A stretch of 64,000 nucleotides of DNA from JAZDGX01 sp964482205 (lineage in GTDB: Bacteria; Eisenbacteria; RBG-16-71-46; CAIMUX01; WJJG01). This document shows positions 43,945-52,864 of this stretch, in pieces (within the stretch, counting starts at the first letter, position 1; every line of letters starts with the position of its first letter). Under the pieces are notes generated by a model, which saw nothing but the letters and a program-made list of their open reading frames with translations, ran no database searches and had not been told where the DNA came from. The translations under genes and the position numbers were made by a program. Where the stretch lies: contig CAYZWI010000014.1 in the NCBI GenBank assembly GCA_964482205.1, positions 33,430 through 97,429 on the forward strand. The letters are read 5' to 3'.

Positions 43945-44811
43945 CTATTGCAGCCAGGGACGGAAGTCTTGTCCGGCCCACAGCAGAATCGTTCCGAGCA
44001 GGAGCATCGCGAGCAACAGGACTTTCGCGAAATCCTGCCCCTTCAAGGCGCCGAGCAGCAGCGGTTCGCGCGAGAGATAGACGCTGCCGGCGTAGAGCTC
44101 CTCGCCGATCAAGGTGTAATCGCACGCGGTGATGAAGAAGGGCAGCTGCGAGTCGGCGTCGGTGCCTGCGATCTGGATCGCGCCGGTCGCGTTGCCCGTC
44201 TCGGCGAGGACGAGGCTCTCGGCGTAGAAGAACCCGATGAAGAAGTTCGTGGCCGGGCGCTCGCGCAGCATCACGCCCACGACGGCCGCCGCGTATCCGA
44301 ACTGGCTCTGGGTCGTGTAGTAGATGTCGTTGGGATCGTAGAATTCCGGGCGGCCCACTTCCGTGTAGGCCTCGCGCACGACTTCCTGCGCCACGGTCAT
44401 GACGACCGCGTCGCGGTTGGGCATGATGAGGCGCGTCTCGTAGCGGCCCGCCTTGCGCGCCACTTGCCCGAGGATGTTCACGCTCGCCACCGTCGAGACT
44501 TCTTCCATCGGCGCGAGCCCCGGGCAGTAGAGGATCGGCCGGCCCATCTCGGTCGCGCGCCCCACCGCCTCGTCGATCGCTTCGAGACCGGCGATGCGCC
44601 GGATGAAGAGCTCCACGCCGCGTCGCGCGCGGGCGATGAAGAAGATGAGGATCGCGGTGAAGGCGAGCGCGGCGATCAAGGTCGCGAGCCGGTCCATGCG
44701 CAGCCATCCGGCCGGCCCTTCCGGCGGAGCGGCGGCCGCGCCTTCCGCCGCCCACGCGCAGGGCGCGGCGAGCAGCGGGCAGGCCACGAGGATGAGCGCG
44801 AGCGGCCTCAA
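43945..44811 (-). CDS. Membrane protein resembling the DUF6754 family (membrane cluster, 1st)
   Basis: 288 residues. TTG 44811 is the start: GGAGGCGAGG lies upstream, and it overlaps the stop of glgC (TTGA). Signal-like N-terminus ending near CAWA, a helix at ~38-60 (LIAALAFTAILIFFIAR), then a ~200-residue soluble region with GRPILYCPGLAPMEEVSTVASVN, LIMPNRDAVVMTVAQEVVRE, YYTTQSQFGYAAAVVGVMLR and FFYAESLVLAETGNATGAIQ, and a C-terminal helix. The family name is from memory and tentative. It is translationally coupled to ADP-glucose synthesis, yet nothing in it suggests carbohydrate binding. Function unknown. Confidence 0.72.
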   Translation of the reverse strand: MRPLALILVACPLLAAPCAWAAEGAAAAPPEGPAGWLRMDRLATLIAALAFTAILIFFIARARRGVELFIRRIAGLEAIDEAVGRATEMGRPILYCPGLAPMEEVSTVASVNILGQVARKAGRYETRLIMPNRDAVVMTVAQEVVREAYTEVGRPEFYDPNDIYYTTQSQFGYAAAVVGVMLRERPATNFFIGFFYAESLVLAETGNATGAIQIAGTDADSQLPFFITACDYTLIGEELYAGSVYLSREPLLLGALKGQDFAKVLLLAMLLLGTILLWAGQDFRPWLQ

Positions 44812-46154
44812 CCCTCGCCTCCGCGTTCCTCCGTGCGCCATTCCCAGCGCACGGTCTCGCCGCTCGCGAGTTCTGAGATCTCCAGTCTGCCCAGATGCGC
44901 GCCGGGGAAGACGCAGCAGTGGCGCCCGATCCGGCAGCCGTCGGGAATCATTGCGTTCTTGCCGATGAGGGTGAGGCCTTGGGTGAGATGCGAGGGGAAG
45001 ACCCGGTTGCTCTCTTCGCCGAGCGCTTCGTCGCCCACGATCGCTTCCCGTCCGATGCGCACGCCCTTGTCCATGATCGCATGTGCGACGCGCGCGCCTT
45101 CGGCCACATGCGTATCGTGCATGAGGATCGCATGGTGCACCCGCGCGCCCGCCGCGACCACAACCCCCGGCGAGAGGACGCTGTCCTCCACGCTGCCTTC
45201 GATGCGGCAGCCGCGCGCCAGTGTCGAACGCCGCACCTGCGCGCCGCGCGCGATGAAGGCGGGCGGCCGGTCGCCGGGCCCTCCCCCCGCGAGATTGGTG
45301 CGCACATTCCAGTTCGGCAGATCGAGCGGCGATTCGGGATCGAGGAGCTCCATGGTCGTGTCGAAGTAGGCCTTCAGCGTGCCCACATCCTGCCAGTAGC
45401 CGCCGAAGCGGCACGCGGCCAGCTTCCCGCGCTCGAGCATGCCCGGGAAGATGTGCTTGCCGAAATCGGTGTGGCGCATGAGCCCGCACTTCTCTTCGAG
45501 CTCGTGGATGAGGACATCGGTGTTGAAGGCGTAGATGCCGAGCGAGATCAGATTGCTGCTCGGCTTCTCCGGCTTTTCCTCGAATCCGGTGATCCAGCCC
45601 TCCGCGTTGGTCATCATCGTGCCGAAGTTGTGCGCCTCCTCCATCGGCACTTCCTTGACCGCGACGGTCGCCTCGGCGCCCATCTGGATGTGGTACTCGA
45701 CCAGCGCGGCGTAATCCATGCGGTAGATGTGATCGCCCGAGAGGATCAGGGTGATCTCGGGAAGGTGGCGGGCGATGTAGTCGAGATTGCGATACACCGC
45801 GTCCGCGGTGCCTTGGTACCAGTCCGCTTCGCTGGCGCCGGTGTGCGGGGGAAGGACGCGCGCCTCGCGCGAACGGCCCACCAGCCCCCAGCTCTCGCCG
45901 CGACCGATGTGCCGGGCGAGGCTGTAGGGCATGTACTGGGTGAGAATCCCGACTCGCTCGATGCCGGAATTCATCACATTGCTGAGCGTGAAGTCGATGA
46001 TCCGGTAGACGCCCCCGAAGGGCACGGCGGGCTTGGCGCGGCGCTTGACCAGCACATTCAAGCGGCTCCCGACTCCGCCCGCCAAGATCAAGGCGAGCGC
46101 GCTGCGCATGTCGAAGCTGCGTTCGAGCGGCAACGGGGCAGTGCGCGTCATCAT
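44808..46154 (-). CDS. glgC: Glucose-1-phosphate adenylyltransferase
   Basis: 448 residues from ATG 46154, overlapping the stop of its paralogue (ATGA). Makes ADP-glucose from ATP and glucose 1-phosphate for glycogen. The N-terminal nucleotidyltransferase shows LILAGGVGSRLNVLVKRRAK, PAVPFGGVYRIIDFTLSN, GTADAVYRNLDY, LSGDHIYRMDY and GYWQDVGTL. The C-terminal left-handed beta-helix follows. In the first motif the usual LxPLT is NVLVK, but the Lys and Arg that bind phosphate remain. This is the more canonical of the two paralogues and the likely catalytic one. Confidence 0.93.
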   Translation of the reverse strand: MMTRTAPLPLERSFDMRSALALILAGGVGSRLNVLVKRRAKPAVPFGGVYRIIDFTLSNVMNSGIERVGILTQYMPYSLARHIGRGESWGLVGRSREARVLPPHTGASEADWYQGTADAVYRNLDYIARHLPEITLILSGDHIYRMDYAALVEYHIQMGAEATVAVKEVPMEEAHNFGTMMTNAEGWITGFEEKPEKPSSNLISLGIYAFNTDVLIHELEEKCGLMRHTDFGKHIFPGMLERGKLAACRFGGYWQDVGTLKAYFDTTMELLDPESPLDLPNWNVRTNLAGGGPGDRPPAFIARGAQVRRSTLARGCRIEGSVEDSVLSPGVVVAAGARVHHAILMHDTHVAEGARVAHAIMDKGVRIGREAIVGDEALGEESNRVFPSHLTQGLTLIGKNAMIPDGCRIGRHCCVFPGAHLGRLEISELASGETVRWEWRTEERGGEG

Positions 46155-47386
46155 CGCGACGCTCCCTTCAGCACCGCGCCGGGCGCGACGATTCCGCCGC
46201 GCGGAAGGACTGCGCCAGCCTCGACGATCGCGTTCTTGCCGATGAGCGCGATTCCCTGGCTCGAGACGGCGCCCGCCCGCTCCGCTTCGTTGCCCGCTTC
46301 GAGGCCGATTCTCGCGCCGCTTCCGATCGTCGCGCGCTTGTCCACGATCGCGGCTTTCAAGCGCGCGTCGGGGCCGACGACGACATCGTTGAAGAGCAGG
46401 CAGGAGTCGACTTCCGCGCCGTGCGCCACGCGCACTCCGGGGCCGAGGACGCTGTCGACCACGCGTCCATCCAGGATGCAGCCCTCGCTGACGAGCGAGT
46501 TCTCGACCCGCGCCCACGAGTGCAGAATCGGCGGCACCTGGCGCACGAGGCTGTTGTCCTGGTTGTTGGTGCGCACCTGCCAGGCGGCGAGGTCCATCTT
46601 GCCGTCGAGCAGGTCGCGATGGGCCTGGTAGTAGGAGTCGATCGTGCGGGTGTAGGCCCAATAGCCGTCGAAGAGATGACCGTAGACCTGATAGCGGCCG
46701 AGCATGGCCGGAATGACATCGCGCCCGAATTCAATCGAGTCGAGGTCCTTCAGTTCCTTCAGCACCGTCTCCAAGGGCTCCATGTTGAAGATGTACACCG
46801 TGAGCGAGACCAGGTCGCTCGGCGGGCTGCTCGGCTTCTCGGTGTACGCGACGACGTGCTGTTCCTCGTCCAAGACTCCGTAGCCGAAGCGCCGGCCGCC
46901 TTCCGGAATGCGCTTGAAGACGATCGTGAAGTCGGCCCCGCGCTCGACGTGCTCGATCAGGATCTGGCGGTAGTCCATCGAATAGATGTGATCGCCGGAG
47001 ACGATCAGCGCGATTTCGGTGTCGAATCCGCGGAGGTAATTCAGATTCTGCAGCACCGCGTCCGCGTTGCCGCGATACCAGTCGCTGCCCTCGGCCGCGT
47101 GATAGGGGGGCAGGATCTTGGCCCCGCGCTCGAGCCCGATGAAGTCCCACGGCTCGCCCACGCCGACGTGGTCGATGAGCGAAGCGGGGCGGTATTGCGA
47201 GAGGATCCCCACATTCGTGATGCCCGCGTGGGCCATGTTGGAGAGCGCGAAGTCGACGATGCGGAAATGCCCCGCGAAGGGCAGCGCGGACTTCGGGCGC
47301 TCGAGGGTGAGCACGGACAACTCGCCGACCCGCCCTCCGGCGAGGATCATGCCCGTCGTTCGGGGAAGCTTGATGCGCGAAAACAT
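46151..47386 (-). CDS. GlgC-type nucleotidyltransferase paralogue, possibly regulatory
   Basis: 411 residues, ATG 47386. Same fold as the downstream gene: MILAGGRVGELSVLTLERPK, SALPFAGHFRIVDFALSN, GNADAVLQNLNYLRG, VSGDHIYSMDY and GYWAYTRTIDSYY. The GYWxDVGT block of active enzymes is changed to GYWAYTRT, and the loop GxGxRLxPLT is GRVGELSVLT. Such pairs recall GlgC/GlgD of Firmicutes, where GlgD is a weak or regulatory partner of a heterotetramer; that role here is inference. It opens the operon glgC2-glgC1-membrane cluster, with 468 nt of upstream intergenic DNA. Confidence 0.85.
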   Translation of the reverse strand: MFSRIKLPRTTGMILAGGRVGELSVLTLERPKSALPFAGHFRIVDFALSNMAHAGITNVGILSQYRPASLIDHVGVGEPWDFIGLERGAKILPPYHAAEGSDWYRGNADAVLQNLNYLRGFDTEIALIVSGDHIYSMDYRQILIEHVERGADFTIVFKRIPEGGRRFGYGVLDEEQHVVAYTEKPSSPPSDLVSLTVYIFNMEPLETVLKELKDLDSIEFGRDVIPAMLGRYQVYGHLFDGYWAYTRTIDSYYQAHRDLLDGKMDLAAWQVRTNNQDNSLVRQVPPILHSWARVENSLVSEGCILDGRVVDSVLGPGVRVAHGAEVDSCLLFNDVVVGPDARLKAAIVDKRATIGSGARIGLEAGNEAERAGAVSSQGIALIGKNAIVEAGAVLPRGGIVAPGAVLKGASR

Positions 47387-47854
47387 GGACCTGACGGAAC
47401 TCCCTTCAGCCGCAAGCGGCCGATTGCTACCGAAGATCTGTGATGCGTCCTCCTCACCGCAAGGCCGCGCGGCCGGCCGCCAGCCCAGGAAGGGACCGGG
47501 CCTCGCCAGAGCAAATCGTACAATGATGCATCGGCTTGCAAGGCAATAGTTTCGGGACAGCGAGAGGGGAAGTCAAACGGTTTCTTCACGGGCCTGCAGG
47601 CCCGCCTTACGGCATGCGCACGCCAGCGTGGCGCGCTGCGCCGACCGACTCGCACTGCTCGCCTTCCGCCTGATCACATGCGCCAAGAGCCCTGCGAGAG
47701 AGTCGGTGATGCGTCGTTTCAGACCGCAAACCAACTTGGCGAAGAGAATAGGTGAGGAGTCCATCCTCGCGCACGCCTGGTTCGCGCGGGCGCTCGTCAA
47801 GGCGGAGGAGTGCGGATCGCGCAGAAGTGTTCGCGGTCGAGCCGGCAGTTCCTT
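47387..47854. other. Intergenic region upstream of the glgC operon
   Basis: 468 nt between the glgC paralogue and tRNA-Trp, both on the minus strand. The AT-richer part around 47510-47555 contains, on the minus strand, TTGCAA, 15 bp and TACGAT, a weak candidate promoter with short spacing. No gene or RNA could be supported in the rest. Confidence 0.3.
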
Positions 47855-47927
47855 CAGGCGTGCAGGGACTCGAACCCCGAACCTACGGTTTTGGAGACCG
47901 TTGCTCTGCCAATTGAGCTACACGCCT
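47855..47927 (-). tRNA. tRNA-Trp (CCA)
   Basis: A 73-nt cloverleaf. Acceptor arms AGGCGTG and CACGCCT pair perfectly, with discriminator G. The D arm TAGCTCAATTGGCAGAGCA and anticodon loop TCTCCAA give anticodon CCA, and the T arm holds GGTTCGAGT. In many genomes tRNA-Trp precedes secE-nusG, but here nothing follows on its strand until glgC. Confidence 0.95.
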
Positions 47928-48038
47928 AGATCCATGCATGTTATCGGTCGCGCGCGCGGCCGAATGAAGGTGTACTATAGGCAATCTTCAAAATGGATGG
48001 CAAGCGGATTCAAGGCGCTCGCTATCGAGGGGGCAGTC

Positions 48039-48896
48039 GTGGGAGAGCCATTCACCGAGCTCAGGGAGCGGATCACGCGCGCGTGGAAGGAGCGCGAGGC
48101 GCGCGGCGACGGCGCCGCCCCCACGGACCCGCGCGTGCGCGAGGCGGTGGAGGAGGCCGTCGCGCTTCTCGACCAGGGGCGGCTGCGCGTCGCGGAGAAG
48201 CAGGGCGACGAATGGGTCGTGAACGGCTGGGCGCAGATGGCGATTCTCCTCTACTTCGCCCAGCGCGAGGCGCGCCTCATGGAGTCCGGCCCGCTCGCCT
48301 TTCGCGACAAGATCCCCATCAAGCGCGATCTCGGCGCGGCTCAGGTGCGGGTCGTCCCTCCCGGCACGGCCCGCTACGGGAGTTTTCTCGAGCCTGGCGT
48401 AGTGCTCATGCCCGGCTATGTGAACATCGGCGCTTTCGTGGGCGCGGGAACGATGATAGACACCTGGGCGACCGTCGGCAGCGGCGCGCAGATTGGACGC
48501 GGCGTGCATCTGTCGGGCGGCGCCGGCATCGGAGGCGTGCTCGAGCCTCCCCAGTCCATGCCGGTGATCGTGGAGGATGGCGCGTTCATCGGATCGCGCT
48601 GCATCGTGGTGGAAGGCGTGCGCGTGGGAGCGCGCGCGGCCCTGGGGGCCGGGTGCGTGCTCACTTCCTCGACGCCGGTTATCGATGTGCGCGGAGAGAA
48701 GCCCGTCATCACGCGCGGAAGCGTCCCTGCGCGCACGGTCGCCATTCCGGGCATGTGGCCGAAGCGCTTTCCGGCCGGGGAATTCCAGGTTCCCTGCGTG
48801 CTCTTGATTGGAGAACGCAAGGACTCGACCGATCGAAAGACGAAGCTCAACGAAACGCTGCGCGAGTTTCCTCTTCCGGACTGGTTGCCGGAATGA
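48039..48896 (+). CDS. dapD: 2,3,4,5-tetrahydropyridine-2,6-dicarboxylate N-succinyltransferase
   Basis: 285 residues. I prefer GTG 48039 (GAGGGGGC upstream), because the product then begins like the E. coli enzyme; ATGs at 47967 and 47994 would add an unmatched lead. N-terminal helices (VREAVEEAVALLDQGRLRVAEK), the RVVPPGTARYGSFLEPGVVLMPGYVNIGAFV block and a left-handed hexapeptide beta-helix (GTMIDTWATVGSGAQIG, HLSGGAGIGGVLEPP) are all diagnostic. It succinylates tetrahydrodipicolinate in the lysine/diaminopimelate pathway. Succinyl-CoA, the donor, is also the product of a 2-oxoglutarate-type KOR. It overlaps no other gene; the protease follows after 44 nt. Confidence 0.95.
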   Translation: MGEPFTELRERITRAWKEREARGDGAAPTDPRVREAVEEAVALLDQGRLRVAEKQGDEWVVNGWAQMAILLYFAQREARLMESGPLAFRDKIPIKRDLGAAQVRVVPPGTARYGSFLEPGVVLMPGYVNIGAFVGAGTMIDTWATVGSGAQIGRGVHLSGGAGIGGVLEPPQSMPVIVEDGAFIGSRCIVVEGVRVGARAALGAGCVLTSSTPVIDVRGEKPVITRGSVPARTVAIPGMWPKRFPAGEFQVPCVLLIGERKDSTDRKTKLNETLREFPLPDWLPE

Positions 48897-48940
48897 GATT
48901 CCAGAACGAAGCGAGGAGATCGACAAAGGAGGTCGGCCGC

Positions 48941-51658
48941 ATGCAGGCGGGCAAGGGCGCGAGCAAGAAACCGCAGGCCAAGGGAGCAAGCAAGAAGACG
49001 CAGGCCAAGAGCGGCGCCAAAGCGGCAGGGAAGGGCAAGAAGGCGCAGCCGAAAGGCCCGGCCGCCAAGGCGGCAGCGAAGAAGCTGGCGGCCAAAGGCA
49101 AGAAGGCGGCGGCGAAAGGCAAGAAGCCCGCCACGAAAGGCAAGAAGACGCGCAGCGTCCCCAAGACCGAGCAGCATCCTCAGCCGTTCGGGCTCGAGCA
49201 GCGGCCGCTTCCGCCCGCGCCCCCGGTCGATCTCGCGCCGTATGCGCTTCCTCCTGAGAAGCTCCGCAAGAGCTGCGACCAGAGCCTCTTTCACTTCGCT
49301 TCCACCGACGAGCTTCCGAGCTTCGACGGCATCGTCGGCCAGGATCGCGCCATGGACGCGATCCGCCTGGGCCTGAAGATGCACGCGAAGGGCTACAACA
49401 TCTATGTCGCGGGCGATCCCGGCACCGGCAAGACGACCACGATCAAGCACATTCTCGGCACGATCGAGCGCGGCAACGGCCGCCCTCCCGACATGGTGTA
49501 TGTCAACAACTTCAAGAACCCCGACATGCCCCGCGCGCTGCTTCTGCCGGCGGGGCAGGGGGCGAAGCTGCGCGACGACATGAAGCTCCTCGTCCAGAAT
49601 GTGCAGCGCAACATCGCGCAGATCTACGAGAGCGACCAGTACAAGGAGCGCATGAAGGCGCTCATCGAGGAATTCAAGGAGCGCGAGAAGAAAGTCCTGC
49701 GGGCCTTCGAGGAGAGCATCCGCAAGGAGAACTTTGCCCTCATCCAGGTGCAGCTCGGCCCCTTCTCGAAGCCCGAGATTGCGCCGATCATCGCCGGCGA
49801 GCCGGTGCAGATGGAGCGGCTGGAAGCGCTCACCCATCAAGGCAAGTTCGACGAGACCGAGTTCACCCGCTTGCGCGAGAAGTACGAAGAGCTGACCAAC
49901 GCCATGGAGCAGGCCTTCAAGGCCTCGCGCGATCTCAAGCGCGAGCTGCGCGACACCATGTCCAAGCTCCAGCAGGAATTCGGCTCGCCCGCCGTCACCG
50001 ATCATGTCAAGGACCTGCTCGCGGTCTACGCCCACGAAGGCGTGCAGGCGTATCTCGGCGAAGTGCAGGAAGAGATCCTCGGCAACATGGAGCGCTTCAT
50101 CGACGGCGGCGAAGGGGAGGAGCAGAAGAAGCTCACGCCGGAGGAGAAGGAGAACCGTTTCCGCGACTTCTCCGTGAATGTCCTCGTCGACAACACCGCC
50201 ACACCCTCGGCGCCGGTGATTCTCGAGACCAGCCCGAACTACCGCAATCTCTTCGGCACGATCGATCGCGTGATCGACCGCTCGGGCCACTGGGTGAGCG
50301 ATTTCACGCGCATCAAGGCGGGCAGCCTGATGCGCGCCAGCGGCGGCACGCTGGTGATCAATCTCATGGACGCGATCGGCGAGCCGGGCGTGTGGATCGC
50401 GCTCAAGCGCACGCTCAAGCACCAGAAGATCGACATCCAGATCTTCGACCCGTTCTATCTGTATTCGGTCTCGTCGATCAAGCCCGAACCGATCCCGCTC
50501 GATATCAAAGTAGTGGTGATCGGTGATCGCTACGCGTACCACATCCTCTACAACTACGACGACGACTTCCGCAAGATCTTCAAGGTCAAGGCGGAGTTCG
50601 ACACCGAGATGCGCTGCACCGAGGACAATGTCCGGAAGTACGTGAACTTCGCGCGCAAGATCACGAGCGAGGAAGGGCTGCGGGCGATGGACCCCGAAGG
50701 CGTGGGCGCGCTGGTGGAGCACGGGCTGCGCCTGGGCGGGCGCCAGAACCGCCTGACGACGCGCTTCAGCGAGATCGCGGATGTGATTCGCGAGGCCCAT
50801 CACTGGGCCGGCCAGGAAGGCGCCGAGTGCATCACCGCCGCGCATGTCAAGCGCGCCATCGCGGAGCGCGAGGAACGCCTGAGCATGATCGAGGAGAAGC
50901 TGCGCGAGATGATCGAGGAGCAGGTGATCCTGATCGACACGACCGGCGAGGCGGTGGGACAGGTGAACGGGCTCTCGATCCACGATCTCGGCGACTACGC
51001 CTTCGGCCTGCCCACGCGCATCACCGCCAAGTGCTCGCTCGGCCGCGAGCGGATCGTGAACATCGAGCGCGAAGCCGACATGTCGGGCAAGACGCACAAC
51101 AAGGGCATGCTGATTCTCGAAGGCTACTTCCGCAGCCTCTTCGCCGCCACCCAACCGCTCGCGGTGCACGCCACGATCTGCTTCGAGCAATCGTACGGCG
51201 GCGTCGACGGCGACAGCGCCTCCTCGGCCGAGGTCTACGCGCTCTTCTCGGCGCTCGCGGGCCTGCCGTTGCGCCAGGACATCGCCGTCACCGGCAGCGT
51301 GAACCAGAACGGGCAGATCCAACCGATCGGCGGGGTGAACGAGAAGATCGAAGGCTTCTTCGCGGTGTGCAACATGCGGGGGCTGACCGGGACGCAGGGC
51401 GTGCTGATTCCGTCGCTGAATGTCCCCGATCTGATGCTGCGCGAAGAGGTCGTGGCCGCGGTCCGCGAAGGCCGCTTCCACATCTATGCCGCGGAGACGA
51501 TTCCGCAAGGCATGGAGGTTTTGACGGGCCGCGCGGCGGGATCGATCGGCGGCGACGGCCACTATCCCGAGGAGACCGTCTTCGGGCTGGTGGAAGACGC
51601 GGTGGTGCACTTCGCCGACTTGAGTCGCGAGTTCTCGCAGGAAGAGGGCGAGGACTGA
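48941..51658 (+). CDS. Lon-like ATP-dependent protease with a Lys/Ala-rich N-terminal tail
   Basis: 905 residues from ATG 48941 (AAAGGAGGTC, 7-nt spacing). Residues 1-68 are almost entirely Lys, Ala and Gly with a repeating (A)KGKK(A/P) unit, like histone H1 tails. The AAA+ part then begins (FDGIVGQDRAMDAIRLGL; Walker A GDPGTGKTTT) with a long coiled-coil insertion (~200-370) and resumes at GTIDRVIDRSGHWVSDFTRIKAG. The C-terminal protease domain has the Ser-Lys dyad at Ser759 (GVDGDSAS) and Lys802 (NEKIEGFF), 43 residues apart as in Lon. Architecture matches the LonB-related bacterial family (AAA_32). The basic tail suggests DNA or RNA association. Confidence 0.9.
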   Translation: MQAGKGASKKPQAKGASKKTQAKSGAKAAGKGKKAQPKGPAAKAAAKKLAAKGKKAAAKGKKPATKGKKTRSVPKTEQHPQPFGLEQRPLPPAPPVDLAPYALPPEKLRKSCDQSLFHFASTDELPSFDGIVGQDRAMDAIRLGLKMHAKGYNIYVAGDPGTGKTTTIKHILGTIERGNGRPPDMVYVNNFKNPDMPRALLLPAGQGAKLRDDMKLLVQNVQRNIAQIYESDQYKERMKALIEEFKEREKKVLRAFEESIRKENFALIQVQLGPFSKPEIAPIIAGEPVQMERLEALTHQGKFDETEFTRLREKYEELTNAMEQAFKASRDLKRELRDTMSKLQQEFGSPAVTDHVKDLLAVYAHEGVQAYLGEVQEEILGNMERFIDGGEGEEQKKLTPEEKENRFRDFSVNVLVDNTATPSAPVILETSPNYRNLFGTIDRVIDRSGHWVSDFTRIKAGSLMRASGGTLVINLMDAIGEPGVWIALKRTLKHQKIDIQIFDPFYLYSVSSIKPEPIPLDIKVVVIGDRYAYHILYNYDDDFRKIFKVKAEFDTEMRCTEDNVRKYVNFARKITSEEGLRAMDPEGVGALVEHGLRLGGRQNRLTTRFSEIADVIREAHHWAGQEGAECITAAHVKRAIAEREERLSMIEEKLREMIEEQVILIDTTGEAVGQVNGLSIHDLGDYAFGLPTRITAKCSLGRERIVNIEREADMSGKTHNKGMLILEGYFRSLFAATQPLAVHATICFEQSYGGVDGDSASSAEVYALFSALAGLPLRQDIAVTGSVNQNGQIQPIGGVNEKIEGFFAVCNMRGLTGTQGVLIPSLNVPDLMLREEVVAAVREGRFHIYAAETIPQGMEVLTGRAAGSIGGDGHYPEETVFGLVEDAVVHFADLSREFSQEEGED

Positions 51659-51718
51659 CGCGGGCGACGGTGCGCGGCGCGGCCGATCACGCGGCGCGGG
51701 CGCTCTCGCAGCGCAGCC

Positions 51719-52807
51719 CTACGCGGGCGGAGCGGCCCTTGGCGGCTCGTCTTCCTGGGGCAAGGCACGCGCGGGATCCAAACCCCGCGCGGCGAGCGCT
51801 TCGCAGAGATCCCGGGGCAACGGAGCGGTGAAGACGCAAGCCTCGCCGGTGCGCGGATGGGCGATGCGCAAGCGATAGGCGTGGAGCGCCTGCCGCTCCA
51901 TTCCCAGCGCGGCTTGCTCGCTCGGCGTGAAGGCTTCGCCGGCAACGAATTTCAGGAAGAGCCTTTCCGAAGGCCCGTACACCTTGTCGCCCATGATCGG
52001 CAGGCCCGCCGCTTTCAGATGCACGCGGATCTGGTGCAGCCGCCCGGTCAGGGGACGCGCTTCGACCCAGGCCCAGCCGTCTCCCCGATGCAGCAGGCGC
52101 ACTTCGGTGCGCGCGGCAACGCCGTCCTCGCAGACGCCGACCGCCTTTCGAATGAGGCTTTCGCGCGCGCGTCCGAGCGGCAGATCGATCGTGAAGCGCT
52201 CCTCGGCCGGCTCACCCCAGACGAGGGCGAGATAGCGTTTCTCGACCTTGCGGTCGTGGAATTGGCGGGCCACGCGCGCGGCCGCCGCGCGGCTCAAGCC
52301 GAAGACGACTACCCCGCTCGTCTCGCGGTCGAGGCGGTGGATGACGCGCAGGCGTTCCCATTCGGGCCGCTCGCTCTGCAAGAGATGAAGCAGGGTGTGG
52401 TGGAAGTAGCGGCCGGAGGGATGCAGAGGCAGATTGCCGCTCTTGGCGACCGCGACCAGGTCCGCGTCGGCGTGGAGAATGGCGATTTCGCGGTCGATGG
52501 GAGGTTCCGGCCGGGAGAGGGGCACATACTCGATCGAGTCTCCCGCCCGCAGAACGCGCGAGGGACGCACGCGGCCGTGATTGACCGTCACACGTCCTTC
52601 TCGAATGATGCGTCCCCACTGCGTGCGCGAACGATAGGTGAAACGCCGCGCGAGGAAGAGGTCGAGGCGCACGCCCGCGCGCAAGGGATCGACGAGCGTG
52701 CGTCCCGAACGCACCCAGGCGCGGATGGCATCGGGTCGAGCCCGCTCGGGGTGCGCGCCTTCGGGTGAGCGGCCAGCGCCGTCCGCATCTTTGGAGGAAT
52801 CGACCAT
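51719..52807 (-). CDS. RluA-family pseudouridine synthase
   Basis: 362 residues, ATG 52807. An S4 RNA-binding domain (~45-100: RLDLFLARRFTYRSRTQWGR ... RVTVNHGRVRPSRVLRAGD) precedes the catalytic domain, with the nucleophile Asp160 in VIHRLDRETSGVVVFG and the motifs RYLALVWG, EVRLLHRGDGWAWVEARPLTG and LHQIRVHLKAAGLPIMGD. It isomerises uridine to pseudouridine in rRNA or tRNA; the exact site cannot be told. It is divergent from the rsgA remnant, 57 nt away, and convergent with the protease gene. Confidence 0.93.
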   Translation of the reverse strand: MVDSSKDADGAGRSPEGAHPERARPDAIRAWVRSGRTLVDPLRAGVRLDLFLARRFTYRSRTQWGRIIREGRVTVNHGRVRPSRVLRAGDSIEYVPLSRPEPPIDREIAILHADADLVAVAKSGNLPLHPSGRYFHHTLLHLLQSERPEWERLRVIHRLDRETSGVVVFGLSRAAAARVARQFHDRKVEKRYLALVWGEPAEERFTIDLPLGRARESLIRKAVGVCEDGVAARTEVRLLHRGDGWAWVEARPLTGRLHQIRVHLKAAGLPIMGDKVYGPSERLFLKFVAGEAFTPSEQAALGMERQALHAYRLRIAHPRTGEACVFTAPLPRDLCEALAARGLDPARALPQEDEPPRAAPPA

Positions 52808-52864
52808 CCGAAGAAGCTAGCGGGCATGCATCCCGGTGCGTCAAGCTCGGAAGAGGCGAGATCC

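Noticed and set aside
47573..47800. Short open frames between the glgC operon and tRNA-Trp
   Set aside because: No ribosome sites, no recognisable domains, and they overlap each other on both strands.
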